A stretch of DNA of 64,000 nucleotides from CBDESN01 sp965242495 (GTDB lineage: Bacteria > Pseudomonadota > Alphaproteobacteria > MPNO01). Below the pieces are notes generated by a model, which was given only the letters and a program-made list of their open reading frames with translations, was not told the origin of the DNA and did no database searches. Position numbers and translations under genes: made by a program. The stretch is taken from NCBI GenBank assembly GCA_965242495.1, contig OZ251446.1:2790001-2854000 (forward strand), given 5' to 3'. Below, one piece after another: positions 51,924 to 61,273 of the stretch; position 1 is the first letter of the stretch, and each line of letters opens with the position of its first letter.

Positions 51924-53642
51924 ATGCATACCGGAAGACCCCTCGCAGTCGCGCTCTGCGGCGCCCTCTCGTTCACCCTCGCCGCGTGCGGCGGGGGTGG
52001 GGGCGGCAACGCGATTTCCACCCCCCTGCCCGACGCCGCCGGAGTGCGCACCCTGACCGGTTCGCAACCTCCCGCCGAGACCGCCGCGGATCAATCCGCA
52101 CGAGCCGCCGGGATCGTCGCGCGCACCGATTCACTCATCGCTTCCACTTTCTTCGGGGAGACGTCCCACCCGGATCTCCCGACATATGAGCTTCGGGCGA
52201 ATTGCTCCCGGACACGATGCACGTGGAGGGAGCCGACCACCGGGGCCTCTACCTCTTTCAGCCTGGACGACCTCGGCGGCTCCGGCCAAATCGACCGTCG
52301 GACCATTCTCACCAAGAACGGGATTACCACGCGGGAAAGCAGAGACGCGGATGGTGAGAGTTACGGAGCCTGGATGCAACACGCCTCTTTCCAGATAGCT
52401 AGCGCCCAGACGACGACGGAAGAGGGGGTGCGGGTCGCCGGTTGGGCCGGGGCCGCCCTCGGCGATTTGACCGAATCACGGCCCGCCGTGTCGGCCACGT
52501 GGCGCGGACTCATGGTCGGGACTCCAAGCCGCGGCGCGGCGCGCGGAAACACCCTGCAAGGCGACGCCGCCCTGATCTACACGCCTGCCGGCAATTCGCT
52601 CGACGCGGCCTTCACCGACATAAAGGATCTCGACCGGGGCGCGGCGTATTCGACGGAGAGCGTGCGCTTCGAAGACGTGCCGGTGGCCGCCGACGGCACT
52701 TACGAAGCCGGTCTGACCGGCAACCGCATCCAGGGCGGCTTCTACGGGCCGGACCATGTGGAGGCGGCCGGGATTATTGAGCAGAGCGGCATCGTCGGTT
52801 CGTTCGGCGCGAAGGGAGAAGCAACGTCGGCGGTATCCCCCGAAACGCCGACGGTTCCCGATTGGCTTTGGCTGCCGTCGGCGGACGGCGCGCGCTCCCG
52901 CATCGGCGGCGAACCGCTCGAGCTGACCTCGCAGCAGATCATCGACCGCGCCGGGCGCCTTCTCCGGGCGGCGAGTATCCGACTCATCTATCAGGAGTTC
53001 GGGAACACCGGCGCGCATCGCGTTTTCTGCGATGGCGTCGTTTGCGACTGGGTGCACAGCGTAGGCGAGCAGCGACTCGCCCTCGAAGTCGAAGGCGAAT
53101 GGCGGCCGGTCATGCGCCGTCGCGGAGTCGATCTGGCGCAGGGCCGGGGACGTGTGACCGGCGAGAACGCCCACTCCTGGGGCGAATACGTCGGCTTAAT
53201 GGCGCACGGATCGTTCGGACTCAGGCGGTTGGATCGCGACGCCCCTTCGGGATCGTGGTCCGCCTTCCCCTATGCGTTCGGCGACGCGCCCGAAACCAAC
53301 CCTGGCGCCGACCTCGGAACCGCCGTCTGGAACGGCGTGATGATGGGCTTCGACACGAGCGGGGCCGCGCCCGGGACCATCCAAGGCGACGCGGCGATCA
53401 CCGTCGATCTCGGTGGCTTCTCGACCGTCGACGTGGCGTTCACGAACGTCCGCAATCTCGACACCGGCGCGGCCGCGCGCGACATGCGATGGAACGACAT
53501 ATGGTTGCGGGACGGCGGCTTCGACGGTTATTCCTCCGGCGACGGCTACATTGAGGGCGCGTTCTTTGGGCCACAACACCAGGAGGTCGGCGGCGTATTC
53601 AAGCAGGATCTCTACGCCGGCTCCTTCGGGGCGAAGCGGTAG
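51924..53642 (+). CDS. two-lobed TbpB-like surface lipoprotein (predicted Slam cargo)
   Basis: A 572-aa lipoprotein: signal MHTGRPLAVALCGALSFTLA, lipobox LAAC with Cys22, then a Gly run. Two similar halves follow. Each has a region with a close Cys pair (C94/C99; C369/C374) and an eight-stranded-type barrel ending in the TbpB/Slam-cargo motif: GGFYGPDHVEAAG with VGSFGAKG (residues about 271-298), and GAFFGPQHQEVGG with GSFGAKR at the C-terminus. This handle-plus-barrel layout twice over is the TbpB bilobal plan. A DUF560/Slam gene follows directly. Ligand unknown; no TbpA-like receptor is adjacent. Confidence 0.8.
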   Translation: MHTGRPLAVALCGALSFTLAACGGGGGGNAISTPLPDAAGVRTLTGSQPPAETAADQSARAAGIVARTDSLIASTFFGETSHPDLPTYELRANCSRTRCTWREPTTGASTSFSLDDLGGSGQIDRRTILTKNGITTRESRDADGESYGAWMQHASFQIASAQTTTEEGVRVAGWAGAALGDLTESRPAVSATWRGLMVGTPSRGAARGNTLQGDAALIYTPAGNSLDAAFTDIKDLDRGAAYSTESVRFEDVPVAADGTYEAGLTGNRIQGGFYGPDHVEAAGIIEQSGIVGSFGAKGEATSAVSPETPTVPDWLWLPSADGARSRIGGEPLELTSQQIIDRAGRLLRAASIRLIYQEFGNTGAHRVFCDGVVCDWVHSVGEQRLALEVEGEWRPVMRRRGVDLAQGRGRVTGENAHSWGEYVGLMAHGSFGLRRLDRDAPSGSWSAFPYAFGDAPETNPGADLGTAVWNGVMMGFDTSGAAPGTIQGDAAITVDLGGFSTVDVAFTNVRNLDTGAAARDMRWNDIWLRDGGFDGYSSGDGYIEGAFFGPQHQEVGGVFKQDLYAGSFGAKR

Positions 53643-55137
53643 GCGGCGCGCACGGAAGGGGATCGCCGGCGCGGCCCTCGCCGCGCTGGCGTTGTCCCTG
53701 TGCGCGCCGGTCTTCGCCGGGGACGCGGCGGACGCGCCCCCCGAAGGGCCGGCGGGCGCGGTCGCGCGCGCCGAGACGATGATCCTCTCCGGCGCGCCGG
53801 CGGCGGCGCTCGCTCTGCTGCGCCCGCTGGCCGAGAGCGATCCGAGCCGCACCGACGCCTGGTTCTTCCGCGGCATGGCGGCCGCGGCGGCGGCCAACCT
53901 GCCGGCGGGGCGTCCGGGCGCGCCGGCCGACGACGCGGCGCGGCGCGCCCTGCGCGATGAGGCCGCGGCCAGCTACCGCCATATCCTGGAGGCGCGTCCC
54001 GGCCTCGCCGGCGCCCGGCTCGAACTCGCCCGCGTCCTGTTCGAACGCGGGCGCTGCCTGGAGGAGCCCGACGACCTGCTGGCGCATCTGCTGGGCGACG
54101 ATTGCGACGCCGCGGCGCATCACTTCCGGCGCGCCTTGGCGGGCGGCCTGCCGCCGCAGATCGTCGCCGCGGTCTCGCGCTTCCTCGCCGTCGTGCGGGC
54201 GCGCAAGCGGCTGTCGGGATCGTTCGGGATGTCGATCGCGCCCGACAGCAACGTCAACGCCGGCTCCTCGGCGCGGAGCTTCGCCACCCGCCTCCGGAAC
54301 TTCTTCACCGGCGAGAGGCTGGTGTTCGAACTCGACGAGCGCGCCCACGCGACCACCGGCGTCGGGGTCGTCGTCTCGGCTTCCGGCGAGTACCGGCGCC
54401 CGATGCGGTTCCGGCTGCTGGAGGATAGCGCGACCCGGCTCCGTTTCGGCGGCGGCGTCCACCGGCGCGAATACGCCGGGCGGCGGTTCGACGACATGAC
54501 GCTCTCGCTCCATGCCGGGCCGCAGATTCTGCTTCGGCGCGGACGCGCCAGCCTGCTCGCCAAGGCGGACCGCCGCTGGTACGGCGGCGGACCGGTGAGC
54601 CGCGGTCTCGGCCCGCGCCTCGAAGGGGGCGTGCTCGTGGGCGAACGCCTTCGGCTCGGCGCCGGCGTCGAGCGGATCGAGCGGCGCCATCGGCGCGGCC
54701 GGGCCTCGGACGGTCCGCGCTCCGACCTCGACGTCAGCCTGAACTTCGCGGCGACGCCGGCGATCGCGCTCGGCCTGCGCGGCGGCTGGCGGAGAACCCG
54801 CGCGGACGCCCCGGGCCTGCGCTCCCGCACCCGCCGGCTGGGCGCGTATGTCGGCGCCGCTCTGCCGCCGGTCGTCGGCGTCGCCGGCTTCAACCTCGGT
54901 CTCTTCCACGACGTCCTGCTCACCCGCTACGACGCGTTCGTGGCCTACCTGATCAGCCCGGATACGCGCCGCGACCGGACCTCGGTCAGCCGGTTGACGT
55001 TCTCCAACGATCGTCTCGAACTGTTCGGCTTCGCCCCGGTGCTGTCCCTGGTTCACGAGCGTCGCGATTCGAACATCGGCGACGTCTACGACTACCGGCG
55101 ATCCCGGGCCGAACTCTCGCTGCGCCGCCTGTTCTGA
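53566..55137 (+). CDS. Slam-like outer-membrane translocon (DUF560)
   Basis: A protein of about 500 aa. An N-terminal signal peptide (RRARKGIAGAALAALALSL, cleavage near VFAGDA) is followed by TPR-like helices (about 170 residues: AETMILSGAPAAALALL, LEARPGLAGARLELARVLFE) and a C-terminal DUF560 barrel starting at SGSFGMSIAPDSNVNAGSS and ending in VHERRDSNIGDVYDYRRSR and a terminal Phe. These are hallmarks of Slam, which moves TbpB-like lipoproteins to the cell surface. The start is unresolved: no ATG/GTG lies near the signal peptide; TTG 53566 with GAGGG upstream is the best candidate and overlaps the cargo gene. Confidence 0.8.
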   Translation: MGHNTRRSAAYSSRISTPAPSGRSGRRRARKGIAGAALAALALSLCAPVFAGDAADAPPEGPAGAVARAETMILSGAPAAALALLRPLAESDPSRTDAWFFRGMAAAAAANLPAGRPGAPADDAARRALRDEAAASYRHILEARPGLAGARLELARVLFERGRCLEEPDDLLAHLLGDDCDAAAHHFRRALAGGLPPQIVAAVSRFLAVVRARKRLSGSFGMSIAPDSNVNAGSSARSFATRLRNFFTGERLVFELDERAHATTGVGVVVSASGEYRRPMRFRLLEDSATRLRFGGGVHRREYAGRRFDDMTLSLHAGPQILLRRGRASLLAKADRRWYGGGPVSRGLGPRLEGGVLVGERLRLGAGVERIERRHRRGRASDGPRSDLDVSLNFAATPAIALGLRGGWRRTRADAPGLRSRTRRLGAYVGAALPPVVGVAGFNLGLFHDVLLTRYDAFVAYLISPDTRRDRTSVSRLTFSNDRLELFGFAPVLSLVHERRDSNIGDVYDYRRSRAELSLRRLF

Positions 55138-55168
55138 TCCCGCCCCGCATCGCGGGAAGGCCCGCCCG

Positions 55169-55495
55169 CTACGGCAGCTTGTAGAGGGCGACGAAGGCGA
55201 AGCCGGCGACGATCAACCCGCCCAGGCGAAGCGTCATGCGCAGTTCGAGCGCCTGCAGCTCGGCTTTGACTTCGGCCCTGAGTTGGGCGATCTCGGCCTT
55301 AAGCTCGGTCTTGAGTTCGGCCTTCACGTCGGTGATTTTGGCCTTCACGTCGGCGATGTCGGTCCTGGTGGCGGCGCCTTCGGCGAAGGCGTCGCGGACC
55401 ATGGCGACGGCCGCTTCGGCCTGGGCCTCGTCGAACCCGGCGTCCCGGAGCGTCTTGGCCGCGGCGTAGGCGTCGAAGGCGAGCGCGGTCGTCAT
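55169..55495 (-). CDS. CCDC90/DUF1640-type coiled-coil membrane protein
   Basis: A 108-aa protein. The N-terminal FDAYAAAKTLRDAGFDEAQA segment is typical of the family, then a heptad coiled coil (DIADVKAKITDVKAELKTEL) and a C-terminal membrane helix (GGLIVAGFAFVALYKL). Mitochondrial relatives include MCUR1/CCDC90; bacterial copies are often found near mobile or accessory genes and have no settled role. ATG 55495 was chosen on family length. Confidence 0.78.
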   Translation of the reverse strand: MTTALAFDAYAAAKTLRDAGFDEAQAEAAVAMVRDAFAEGAATRTDIADVKAKITDVKAELKTELKAEIAQLRAEVKAELQALELRMTLRLGGLIVAGFAFVALYKLP

Positions 55496-55609
55496 ACGGC
55501 GGATCTGGACGCAACCGGCATCGAGCGCAAGGCCCGCGGTCGTCATCGCGCCGGGGCTTCCGCGCCGGCCTCGGGTATGAAACCCTAGATGCGGGAGAGC
55601 CATGCGCGC

Positions 55610-57688
55610 ATGACCGGGGCACGTCTGGCCGCCGACATCGGCGGCACCTTCACCGACATCGCCGTCGAGACAGCGGACCGGCTGTTCACCTGCAAGGTCC
55701 TGACCACCACGGGCGCGCCGGAGGAGGGCATCTTCCAGGGCGTCGCCGCGGCGCTCGACGAAACCGGGCTCGCGCCGGGCGATTTCGACCTGGTCATCCA
55801 CGGCACGACGCTCGCCACCAACGCGATCATCGAGCGCAGGGGCGCGCGCGCCGCCCTGCTGGTGACGCAGGGATTCCGCGACACCGTCGAGATCGCCTTC
55901 GAGAACCGCTTCGAACAATACGACGTCTTCATGGAGAAGCCGGCGCCCCTGGTGCCGCGCGAACGCCGGCTGGAGGTGGCGGAGCGGATCGACAGCCGCG
56001 GCGACGTCCTGCTGCCGCTGGCCGAGGAGTCCCTGGCCCCGCTGATCGCGCAGCTGCGCGCCGACGGGGTCGAGTCGGTCGCGATCGGGCTGCTCCACTC
56101 CTATGTCGACGCGCGGCACGAACGCGCCGTCGCCGCGGCGCTGCGCGAAGGACTCCCGGGCGTCTCGATCACCCTGTCGAGCGAGGTCTCGCCCGAGATC
56201 CGCGAGTACGAACGCTGGTCCACGGCTGCGGCCAACGCCTACGTGCAGCCGCTGATGTCGCGCTATCTGGGCCGGCTCGAAGACCGGCTGAAGGCGATGG
56301 GCTTCGCCTGCCCGCTCCGCCTGATGACCTCGGGCGGCGGTCTCGCGGCGATCGAGACCGCCCGCCGCTTCCCGATCCGGCTGGTCGAATCCGGCCCCGC
56401 GGGGGGCGCCGCCCTCGCCGCCCGCATCGCCCGCCAATGCCGGCTCGACCGGGTCCTGTCCTTCGACATGGGCGGCACGACGGCCAAGATCTGCCTGATC
56501 GACGACGGCGAGCCGCAGCACTCGCGAAGCTTCGAGGTCGCCCGCCAGTACCGCTTCCTCAAGGGCAGCGGATTGCCGCTTCGCATCCCCGTGATCGAGA
56601 TGGTCGAGATCGGCGCCGGCGGCGGCTCGATCGCCGCCGTGGATTCGCTCCGGCGCATCCACGTCGGACCCGAAAGCGCGGGCTCCGAGCCCGGACCGGC
56701 CTGCTACGGCCGCGGCGGCGAGAGCGCCACGGTGACCGACGCCGACGTGGTCCTCGGCCGCATCGACGCCGACGCCTTCGCCGGCGGCGACATGCCGCTG
56801 GACGCCGCCCGCGCCCGCGCCGCCATCGACGCCGCGGTGGGCGCGCCGCTGGGCCTGACCGCCGTCGATGCGGCCTTCGGCGTCTCCGAGGTGGTCGAGG
56901 AGAACATGGCCAACGCCGCCCGCGTCCATGCGGTGGAGCGCGGGGCCGAGCTGGAGGGGCGGACGCTGATCGCTTTCGGCGGCGCAGCGCCCCTCCACGG
57001 CGCCCGGCTGGCGCGCTCGCTGGGAATCGGGCGCGTCGTGGTCCCGACCGAGGCGGGCGTGGGTTCGGCCATCGGCTTCCTGCGCGCCCCCGTCGCCTAC
57101 GAGGTGGCGCGCAGCCGTTACGCCGTTCTCGACGACGGTTTCGACGTCGCCGGGTTGAATGCGCTCTTCGCCGGGATGCGCGCCGAGGCGGAGGAGGTCG
57201 TCGCCGCCGCGGCCGCCGGCGCCGAGCTGACGGAGACCCGCACCGCGGACATGCGCTATCGCGGCCAGGGGCACGAGATATCGTTCGTCCTGCCGCCGGG
57301 TCCTTACGACGCGACGACGCGCGACCGCCTGCTGCGCCTGTTCGAGACGGCCTACGCCGCCGCCTATGCGCGGCGCGTGCCGGGGATGGCGGTCGAGGCG
57401 ATGAACTGGACGCTCCGCCTCGCCGCGCCCCAGGACCCGCCGCCGCCGCCGCCCGCCGCGCCCGGCGACGCCGCGCCCGCCCCCGCCGGATGGCGCCGGA
57501 TCTTCGATCCCGACGCGGCGGCGATGCGGCGCGCCCCGGTCTACCGGCGGGGCGATCTGGCGCCCGGCGCTCGCATGGCCGGTCCCGCGGTCATCGCCGA
57601 GGACGAGACCACCACCGTCGTCCCCGCCGATTTCATCGCCCGGATCGACTCCCTGGGGTATATCGTCCTGTCGAAGGAACCCGCATGA
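55610..57688 (+). CDS. hydantoinase/oxoprolinase subunit A (HyuA)
   Basis: A 692-aa ATPase-fold subunit. LAADIGGTFTDIAVET opens the phosphate-binding N-terminal domain, FDLVIHGTTLATNAIIERRG follows, then LVESGPAGGA, LSFDMGGTTAKICLIDDG, and the C-terminal GRTLIAFGGAAPLHGARLA. With HyuB it hydrolyses cyclic amides (N-methylhydantoin, 5-oxoproline or similar) using ATP. ATG 55610 was preferred to 55589 because a GGGAGAG site lies upstream. Its stop overlaps hyuB (ATGA). Confidence 0.9.
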   Translation: MTGARLAADIGGTFTDIAVETADRLFTCKVLTTTGAPEEGIFQGVAAALDETGLAPGDFDLVIHGTTLATNAIIERRGARAALLVTQGFRDTVEIAFENRFEQYDVFMEKPAPLVPRERRLEVAERIDSRGDVLLPLAEESLAPLIAQLRADGVESVAIGLLHSYVDARHERAVAAALREGLPGVSITLSSEVSPEIREYERWSTAAANAYVQPLMSRYLGRLEDRLKAMGFACPLRLMTSGGGLAAIETARRFPIRLVESGPAGGAALAARIARQCRLDRVLSFDMGGTTAKICLIDDGEPQHSRSFEVARQYRFLKGSGLPLRIPVIEMVEIGAGGGSIAAVDSLRRIHVGPESAGSEPGPACYGRGGESATVTDADVVLGRIDADAFAGGDMPLDAARARAAIDAAVGAPLGLTAVDAAFGVSEVVEENMANAARVHAVERGAELEGRTLIAFGGAAPLHGARLARSLGIGRVVVPTEAGVGSAIGFLRAPVAYEVARSRYAVLDDGFDVAGLNALFAGMRAEAEEVVAAAAAGAELTETRTADMRYRGQGHEISFVLPPGPYDATTRDRLLRLFETAYAAAYARRVPGMAVEAMNWTLRLAAPQDPPPPPPAAPGDAAPAPAGWRRIFDPDAAAMRRAPVYRRGDLAPGARMAGPAVIAEDETTTVVPADFIARIDSLGYIVLSKEPA

Positions 57689-59421
57689 CCGTCAACGACC
57701 CCCTTTCGCCCATCCGCCTGCAACTCATGTGGGACCGTCTGATCGCGGTCGTCGAGGAGCAGGCCCAGACCCTGCTGCGCACCGGGTTCTCGACCTCGAC
57801 GCGCGAGGCCGGCGACCTGTCCGCCGGCGTGTTCGATCCCGCCGGGCGCATGCTCGCCCAGGCGGTGACCGGCACCCCCGGCCACGTCAACGCGATGGCG
57901 CGGTCGGTCCGCCACTTCCTCGACGAATTCCCGCTCGGCGACATGGCCGAGGGCGACGTCTTCCTGACCAACGATCCGTGGAAGGGCACCGGCCACCTGC
58001 ACGACTTCACCTTCGTCACCCCCGCCTTCCGGCAAGGGCGGATCGTGGCCCTCTTCGCCAGCACCTGCCACGTCGTCGATATCGGCGGGCGGGGCATGAC
58101 CTCCGACGGGCGGCAGATCTACGAGGAGGGGCTCTACGTCCCGCTGATGCGGTTCGCCCGCGCCGGCGAGGTCGACCGGGGGCTGCTCGGGATCGTCGGC
58201 GCCAACGTGCGCGAGCCGGTCCAGGTGATCGGCGACCTGCACTCGCTCGCCGCCTGCAACGACGTCGCCTGCCGCCGCCTGACCGGGATGCTGGACGAGT
58301 TCGGCATCGCCGATCTCGACCGCCTCGGCGCGCACGTCCTGGAGCGATCGAGGACCGCGGCCCTGGAGGCCGTGGGGCGTCTCGCGCCCGGACTCTACCG
58401 CCACGCGATGCGCATCGACGGGCTCGAGGAGCCGGTCGATCTGGTCGCCGCCATGACCGTCGGCGCCGCCGGCATCGACGTCGATTTCACCGGCAGTTCC
58501 GGGGTTTCGTCCTACGGCATCAACGTGCCGATCTGCTACACCGAGGCCTATGCGTCCTTCGGCGTGAAATGCATCGTGGCGCCGTCGGTGCCGAACAACG
58601 AAGGTTCGCTCTCCGTCATCCGGGTCACGGCGCCGCGCGGCACGATTCTCAACGCCGAGCATCCGGCCCCGGTCGCGGTCCGTCACGTCACCGGCCAGAT
58701 GCTGCCCGACGTCGTGTTCGGCTGCCTGCATCAGGCCCTGGGCGGCGGCGTTCCGGCGGAGGGAACGTCCTGTCTGTGGAACCTCTACGCCTTCGGCGGG
58801 CCGGGCCGCGTCGACGCCGCGCCGCAGGACCTCGCCGACAGCGAGCCCTTCACCGTCCTTAGCTTCCATTCCGGCGGCGCCGGCGCGCGCCCGGGCAAGG
58901 ACGGCCTGTCCGCCACCGCCTTCCCCAGCGGGGTGCGCAACGTCCCGGTGGAGGTCACCGAGGCGATCTCGCCGCTCGTCGTCTGGCGCAAGGAGTACCG
59001 CGCCGATTCGGGCGGGCCGGGGCGCCACCGCGGCGGGTTGGGCCAGGTCATGGAGCTCGGCCTCGGCGCCGACGCCCCGTTCGCCTTCAGCGCCCTGTTC
59101 GATCGCATCGAGCATCCGCCGCGCGGCCGCGACGGCGGCGGGGATGGGGCCGCGGGAGGCGTGCGCCTGGGCTCCGGCGGCGTCCTCGCGGGCAAGGGCA
59201 CGCAGACGATCCCGCCGGGCGACCGGGTGGTGATCGAGATGCCGGGCGGCGGCGGGCTGGGCGATCCGCTGACGCGCGATGCGGCTGCGGTGGCGGCCGA
59301 CCTGCGCGCCGGTCTGGTCTCGCCGGGCGCGGCGCGGGCCGCTTACGGCGTGGCGCTCGACTCCGCCGGCGCGGTCGACGCCGAGGCCACCGCCCGCCTT
59401 CGCGCCGGCGCGCCGGGGTGA
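57685..59421 (+). CDS. hydantoinase/oxoprolinase subunit B (HyuB)
   Basis: A 578-aa partner of the preceding HyuA. DPLSPIRLQLMWDRLIAVVE, DVFLTNDPWKGTGHLHDFTF, CHVVDIGGRGMTSDGRQIYE and C-terminal DSGGPGRHRGGLGQ with GGGGLGDP are the family blocks. It shares the fold of the solitary HyuB at 12630 but is clearly different in sequence. Confidence 0.92.
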   Translation: MTVNDPLSPIRLQLMWDRLIAVVEEQAQTLLRTGFSTSTREAGDLSAGVFDPAGRMLAQAVTGTPGHVNAMARSVRHFLDEFPLGDMAEGDVFLTNDPWKGTGHLHDFTFVTPAFRQGRIVALFASTCHVVDIGGRGMTSDGRQIYEEGLYVPLMRFARAGEVDRGLLGIVGANVREPVQVIGDLHSLAACNDVACRRLTGMLDEFGIADLDRLGAHVLERSRTAALEAVGRLAPGLYRHAMRIDGLEEPVDLVAAMTVGAAGIDVDFTGSSGVSSYGINVPICYTEAYASFGVKCIVAPSVPNNEGSLSVIRVTAPRGTILNAEHPAPVAVRHVTGQMLPDVVFGCLHQALGGGVPAEGTSCLWNLYAFGGPGRVDAAPQDLADSEPFTVLSFHSGGAGARPGKDGLSATAFPSGVRNVPVEVTEAISPLVVWRKEYRADSGGPGRHRGGLGQVMELGLGADAPFAFSALFDRIEHPPRGRDGGGDGAAGGVRLGSGGVLAGKGTQTIPPGDRVVIEMPGGGGLGDPLTRDAAAVAADLRAGLVSPGAARAAYGVALDSAGAVDAEATARLRAGAPG

Positions 59422-59449
59422 GCCGCGGCTTGGCGCATCGGCCGCCGGG

Positions 59450-60448
59450 TCAGCCGCCGAGACCGGTGGAAAGGACCATCTTCCCCTTGGTCCGGCCTTC
59501 GCCGAACAGGGTCCACGCGGCCTTGAAGCCGTCGAGCGGATAGGTCCCGGTGATCTCCGGCCTGACCTGCCCCGCCGCATGCAGCTCGCAGAGGTCGGCG
59601 AAGGCGCCATGGACGGCTTCGGGCATGTGGGTGAAGTGCAGGTCCAGGGAGATCCCCGACAGCGCCAGGTTCTTGACGTTGAAATAGTTGGCCTTGGCCT
59701 CGGGAATGCGGCCCGAGACGTAGCCGATGGTGATGATCCGGCCGGCGAAGGCCAGCGCCCGCAGCGAGGCGTCGAAGACGTCGCCGCCGATCGGATCGAG
59801 GCAGATGTCCACCCCGCGGCCGTCGGTCACGGCGAAGACCTGCCGGCGCAGCGCCTCGCGCAGGTCGTCCGCGGCGAGGTCGATCGCGTGATCGGCGCCG
59901 TTGTCGAGGGCGAGCCGGCGCTTGTCGTCCGAGATGTCGCCGGCGACGACCAGCGCGCCCTTGGCCTTGGCGATCTGCACCGAGGCGAGGCCTATCCCGC
60001 CGGCGGCGCCGTTGACCAGCACCGACTCGCCGGCCCGGTAGCCGCCCCGGATCATGAGCGAGACGTGCGCGGTCGGGTATACCGTGCCCAGGCTGACCGC
60101 ATCGGCGAAGGTCATGCCGTCGGGGACCGGGAAGCAACGCTCCTCCGGGGCGGCCAGCCGCTCGGCATAGGCCCCCCAGCGAACCTGGGCGAGGACCCGG
60201 TCGCCGGGCTTGAACCGGGTCGCGCGCTCGCCGACCGCCGCGACCACTCCGGCGGCGTCGCGCCCGGGGACGAACGGCCGCTCGGGCCGGGCCTGGTACA
60301 GGCCCTGGACCATCAGCGTGTCGGGAAAGTTGACGCCGACCGCATGAACGTCGATCAGAACGTCGCCGGGCCCCGCCTCCGGGGCCGGGAACTCTTCGAC
60401 CTCGTGCGTGTCGATGGGTCCGAAATCGTGGACGACCACTGCGCGCAT
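59450..60448 (-). CDS. NADPH:quinone oxidoreductase-like zinc-free alcohol dehydrogenase
   Basis: A 332-aa MDR-superfamily enzyme. VHAVGVNFPDTLMVQGLYQ, PFVPGRDAAGVV, GDRVLAQVRWGAYAERLAAP and the nucleotide motif VLVNGAAGGIGLASVQIAKA match quinone oxidoreductases. The catalytic zinc Cys of true alcohol dehydrogenases is absent. ATG 60448 is preceded by AAAGGG at nine bases; 60457 is the alternative. Confidence 0.88.
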   Translation of the reverse strand: MRAVVVHDFGPIDTHEVEEFPAPEAGPGDVLIDVHAVGVNFPDTLMVQGLYQARPERPFVPGRDAAGVVAAVGERATRFKPGDRVLAQVRWGAYAERLAAPEERCFPVPDGMTFADAVSLGTVYPTAHVSLMIRGGYRAGESVLVNGAAGGIGLASVQIAKAKGALVVAGDISDDKRRLALDNGADHAIDLAADDLREALRRQVFAVTDGRGVDICLDPIGGDVFDASLRALAFAGRIITIGYVSGRIPEAKANYFNVKNLALSGISLDLHFTHMPEAVHGAFADLCELHAAGQVRPEITGTYPLDGFKAAWTLFGEGRTKGKMVLSTGLGG

Positions 60449-60484
60449 GTCCCGCATCCCTTTCGATCGTTCGGTGAGGCGCCG

Positions 60485-60682
60485 TTCCGGATTCCCGCTT
60501 TCGCGGGAATGACGAATTGTTGGCGTATCCGCCTCGAGCCGACGGCCTCTCTCGCCCGTCATCGTAGCCCCCCTCGTCATTCCCGCGAAAGCGGGAATCC
60601 AGGGCGGGCAAGGACGGGTCCTTGGCGTCCGCCTCGAGCCGTCGTCACAGCCCCTCCGTCATTCCCGCGAAAGCGGGAATCC
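60485..60682. repeat. three REP-like palindromes with dispersed spacer modules
   Basis: Perfect ATTCCCGC/GCGGGAAT palindromes with four-base loops lie at 60491-60510 (opposite orientation), 60579-60598 and 60661-60680. They are separated by the TTGGCGTATCCGCCTCGAGC module (60520 onward) and a shorter copy near 60622. No gene is seen. Confidence 0.75.
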
Positions 60683-60687
60683 ATAGG

Positions 60688-60827
60688 CGGCGCCCGCGTA
60701 ACGTGACGGGGCAGGCCGGAAACCTGCATGGGGGTCCTCCTGCGAGCCGTCTGTTCCGAACCAACGGCTCCGGAGACCCCCAACCCTCCTTCAAGCGCCC
60801 CGTCTCACATGTGTCCGAACCAGGACA
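60688..60827 (-). mobile_element. left-end fragment of an IS481-family element
   Basis: On the minus strand this stretch carries the IS end TGTCCTGGTTCGGACACATG from 60827, the leader including GGGGGTCTCC, and the first transposase codons from ATG 60729 (MQVSGLPRHVTRAPP versus MQVFGLPRHVTRGTA in the intact copy). The rest of the element is gone. It is diverged from the copy at 17091, so it is an older insertion. Confidence 0.7.
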
Positions 60828-60868
60828 GGCCGCCCCCCGATCCGTCCTGGTTCCGACACATGTGAGAC
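60802..60868. repeat. head-to-head IS481-type ends forming a 25-bp inverted repeat
   Basis: GTCTCACATGTGTCCGAACC starts the arm at 60802-60826; the inverted arm is 60844-60868, with one mismatch in 25 and a 17-bp spacer. Both arms are IS481-type ends facing outward into separate remnants. The right one runs into a tail (GAGACACGGCCCATCG) shared with the short element at 62627. Nothing else is seen up to 60985. Confidence 0.65.
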
Positions 60869-60985
60869 ACGGCCCATCGGGTCGGTTCCCGCCTTGCCGC
60901 GCCCGGAAGCTCACTTTAGTGTTCCAGCGGCGGCGCGGGCATCGAACGCGCGGGATGGACGTCCGTCGTCAGTCGGGGAGAGGGA

Positions 60986-61273
60986 ATGACACCGGCGACG
61001 GCGCGATACTCGGCATCCCGCGCGCTCGGGTCCAGGCCTCTCACGGTCATCGCGCTGGCGGCGGCGGTGGCGGCGACCGTGCTCGACTGGTACTGGCCGT
61101 GGGGACTGCTGTTCGTCTACTGGACGGCGCCGAATATCCAGCGCGGTGAGGCGTTTCTGATCGAACCCATATCGAGGGCGCGCAATCCCGTCTTGTTCTG
61201 GGCGATTACCGGAATGTGGGCCGCGTTCGGCGTTTGGATCCTGTACGCGGATCTGGCATGGCGTCTGTCGTAG
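60986..61273 (+). CDS. small two- to three-helix membrane protein, unknown function
   Basis: A 95-aa protein from ATG 60986, preceded by GGGGAGAGGGA. Hydrophobic segments are PLTVIALAAAVAATVLDWYW, GLLFVYWTAPNI and PVLFWAITGMWAAFGVWILY. Tryptophan-rich interfacial residues and protein-like composition support a real gene. No family recognised. A Rieske oxygenase gene follows after 67 bp. Confidence 0.65.
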   Translation: MTPATARYSASRALGSRPLTVIALAAAVAATVLDWYWPWGLLFVYWTAPNIQRGEAFLIEPISRARNPVLFWAITGMWAAFGVWILYADLAWRLS

